64,000 nt of DNA from assembly GCF_023078355.1 (NCBI RefSeq), contig NZ_CP095552.1, positions 62,001 to 126,000 of the forward strand, read 5' to 3'. A program made the translations under genes and the position numbers. How positions within the stretch are numbered: position 1 is the stretch's first letter; every line of letters begins with the position of its first letter. The DNA is from Gordonia hongkongensis (GTDB taxonomy: Bacteria > Actinomycetota > Actinomycetes > Mycobacteriales > Mycobacteriaceae). Of this stretch, positions 62,464-64,000 are shown piece after piece. The notes under the pieces were generated by a model that was not told where the DNA came from, searched no databases, and saw nothing but the letters and a program-made list of their open reading frames with translations.

Positions 62464-62775
62464 ATGCCTAAGAAGATCGATCCGGAGGTCCGTTCGAGGG
62501 CCTTGCGTTTGCTGGAGGCGCACGGCGGCGAGTACACGTCGTTGACTGCCGCGGCAGAGGCGATCGCCAAGCAGGTCGGTGTCGGTGGGGAGACGGTACG
62601 TCGGTGGGCCGTGCAGGCCCAGGTCGATGCCGGCGCCCGGTCGGGGACCACGTCGAAGGAGTCCGCTGAGATCAAGCGACTCAAGGCGGAGAACAAGCAA
62701 TTGCGAGAGGACGTTGCCATTTTGAAAGCGGCGACGACTTTCTTCGCGGGGGAACTCGACCGCCGCAACCGATGA
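62464..62775 (+). CDS. IS3 element C orfA
   Basis: 103 residues: MPKKIDPEVRSRALRLLEAH with an HTH (TAAAEAIAKQVGVGGETVRRWAVQAQV) and a zipper (IKRLKAENKQLREDVAILKAAT). ATG has AGGAAGGATGAGC upstream. Overlaps orfB by 4 nt. Confidence 0.9.
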   Translation: MPKKIDPEVRSRALRLLEAHGGEYTSLTAAAEAIAKQVGVGGETVRRWAVQAQVDAGARSGTTSKESAEIKRLKAENKQLREDVAILKAATTFFAGELDRRNR

Positions 62776-63431
62776 TCGTGGCGTTCATAGATCAGATGCG
62801 CGCCAACGGTTTTGCGGTCGAGTCGATCTGTCGGGTCTTGCGTGAGCAGGGCTGCATGATTGCCGCACGAACCTACCGGGCATCGCGAACACGCACGCCT
62901 GCCGCTCGGACCGTCTCCGATGCCCACGTCGTCGATGCGGTGCGCACCGTGGTCTGGCGCACCGATGACGACGGCCGGCGGAAGATGACTCCGGAGGGCC
63001 TCTACGGGCGGGTGAAGATGCGCGCCCATCTGCATCGGACAACACTGCCCGGGGTGTCCTATGGCGCCGTTGATCGAGCGATGAAAGTGCTAGGCCACAA
63101 CGGGATTCGAAGGTCCAAGGGAGTCCGTACGACCGTGCGGTCCGCTGATGGTGTACGTGCGGAGGATCTGGTGAATCGACAGTTCAGTGCCGTCGAGCCG
63201 AACCGGGTGTGGGTGACCGATTTCACCTACTGCCGGACGTGGGCGGGGTGGGTGTACGTGGTGTTCATCATCGACGTGTTCTCACGTCGGATCGTGGCGT
63301 GGCACGCCTCGACGTCGAAGACGGTGGAGCTGGTGACGGTCCCGCTTCGGATGGCGCTGTGGCAGCGGAAACGAGAGGGTCATCCGGTGAAAGCTGCTGA
63401 GCTGATTCATCATTCGGATGCTGGAAGTCAG
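62772..63431 (+). pseudogene. IS3 element C orfB, truncated by IS30
   Basis: 220 residues: IVAFIDQMRANGFAVESICRVL, LVNRQFSAVEPNRVWVTDFTY, VYVVFIIDVFSRRIVAWHAST, ending at AELIHHSDAGSQ, then IS30. The last catalytic Glu region is absent from the window. Confidence 0.9.
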
Positions 63432-64000
63432 GGCGGATTCAACTGGTCGTCGCAACACCATGATCATGGAGGTGTTTGCGGTGGCTACGGCGGACTGGAG
63501 TCGGAGGACCAGCGATGTGGCGGTAGGTGTTCGTCGGCAGTGGCGTGCTGATCGTGCACTTCGGCCGGCGATGCGATCGCCGGGGCGGCCGGAGCCGTCG
63601 CGGCAGGTGCAACGTGAGTTTTGGCGGGTGGTCGCGACGGGGGTGAGCACGGCACAGGCATCGATCGCTGTCGGTGTGTCGGTGCCGGTGGGTACACGCT
63701 GGTTCCGCCACGCTGGCGGCATGAGGCCGCTGAGTCTGGATGAGCCTTCGGGCCGCTATCTATCCTTCGCCGAACGGGAAGAGATCGCGCTGCTACGCGC
63801 CCAGGATCGTGGGGTGCGTGAGATCGCACGGTGGATCGGGCGGAGTCCGGCCACGATCTCGCGTGAGCTACGGCGCAACGCCGCAACCAGGAGCGGGAAG
63901 CTCGAGTATCGGGCGTTGGTGGCGCAGTGGAAAGCCCAGCAGGCCGCCAAGCGCCCGAAAACAGCGAAGCTCGTGGCCCACGTCGAGTTGCGGGAGTACG
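63432..64000. mobile_element. IS30-family element copy 3, partial at the window edge
   Basis: Starts GGCGGATTCAACTGGTCGTC after the CAG Gln codon of HHSDAGSQ in IS3 element C. Opposite orientation to copies 1 and 2. Runs off the window after 569 bp. Confidence 0.9.
63460..64000 (+). CDS. IS30-family transposase (copy 3), N-terminal part
   Basis: 180 residues visible, identical to copies 1 and 2 in the N-terminal extension and HTH (VREIARWIGRSPATISRELRRN). Starts 28 bp inside the element end, as in the other copies. The DDE domain lies beyond the window. Confidence 0.9.
   Translation, partial: MIMEVFAVATADWSRRTSDVAVGVRRQWRADRALRPAMRSPGRPEPSRQVQREFWRVVATGVSTAQASIAVGVSVPVGTRWFRHAGGMRPLSLDEPSGRYLSFAEREEIALLRAQDRGVREIARWIGRSPATISRELRRNAATRSGKLEYRALVAQWKAQQAAKRPKTAKLVAHVELREY

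Larger units (their letters stand above)
62411..63431. mobile_element. IS3-family element C, left part
   Basis: Begins TGAATCACCCCTGGTTTGAT directly at the break in IS630. It carries orfA and the first 220 codons of orfB and is cut by IS30 copy 3 at 63431. Distinct in sequence from elements A and B. Confidence 0.85.

Noticed and set aside
63432..64000. Interpreting the IS3::IS30 blocks as a composite transposon carrying dsz
   Set aside because: The copies sit inside dszC or face different ways with unrelated flanks, and no outer target duplication is visible.

Overview
The window is high-GC DNA from a mycolic-acid-type actinobacterium (Gordonia, Rhodococcus or a close relative). The evidence is a complete mce lipid-import locus, MmpL-type RND proteins, codon use, GTG starts, and many 4-nt ATGA/GTGA gene overlaps. 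The left 11 kb looks like ordinary chromosome-type DNA. From about 11 kb onward it is a mosaic of catabolic modules separated by insertion sequences, as expected for a plasmid or a catabolic genomic island. I see no tRNA, rRNA, CRISPR array or replication origin.

Layout. 1-2.7 kb: end of a CoA-ester/2-methylcitrate-type operon (MmgE/PrpD, acyl-CoA dehydrogenase, CoA-ester lyase). 3-6.1 kb: exported proteins, including a papain-like candidate and a lipoprotein hydrolase. 6.1-9.6 kb: a GcoA/GcoB-type aromatic O-demethylase P450 system with a divergent AraC regulator. 9.7-10.9 kb: a secreted TNT-type NAD glycohydrolase followed by an Imm61-like immunity candidate. 11-12.1 kb: a RES/Xre toxin-antitoxin pair whose toxin is frameshifted. 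12.1-15.1 kb: IS630 and IS3 elements plus gene debris. 15.4-26.3 kb: thioesterase, divergent mce operon (yrbEA, yrbEB, mceA-F, Mas protein) and an acyl-CoA synthetase, closed by a strong terminator. 26.4-29.2 kb: IS debris. 29.4-43.4 kb: two MmpL proteins bracketing an AurF-like diiron oxygenase, Baeyer-Villiger monooxygenase, SDR, iron-sulfur flavoprotein reductase, alpha/beta hydrolase and two TetR genes. 43.5-48.3 kb: IS256 carrying nested IS21 and IS3 pieces, then an IS110/transglutaminase remnant. 48.6-54.9 kb: a CYP153 alkane hydroxylase operon (ferredoxin, P450, reductase) coupled to a transglutaminase-like gene, with an AraC regulator and a second thioesterase. 55-62 kb: remnants of a second TetR-MmpL pair, then a broken dszABC (4S desulfurization) operon. 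62-64 kb: IS630, IS3 and IS30 fragments.

How the genes fit together. The mce importer, thioesterase, acyl-CoA synthetase, MmpL proteins and oxygenase/BVMO/SDR/esterase set look like one pathway for uptake and stepwise oxidation of a hydrophobic compound. In support, nearly the same palindromic operator (TACTAGCAGTA-type core) lies in front of the mce operon, between the MmpL/DUF4873 and diiron-oxygenase operons, and in front of the second MmpL. CYP153 (alkane hydroxylation) and dsz (organosulfur) point to hydrocarbon or fuel exposure. Several genes are broken: dszA, dszC, yrbEB, mceE, the RES toxin and istB. Most breaks are single-base indels, so raw-read checking matters before calling decay.

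An IS30-family element has entered the same Gln codon of the HHSD-x-G-x-Q transposase motif in different IS3 elements. A 2.49-kb perfect direct repeat of IS30 plus IS3 bounds a 30.1-kb segment that recombination could excise.
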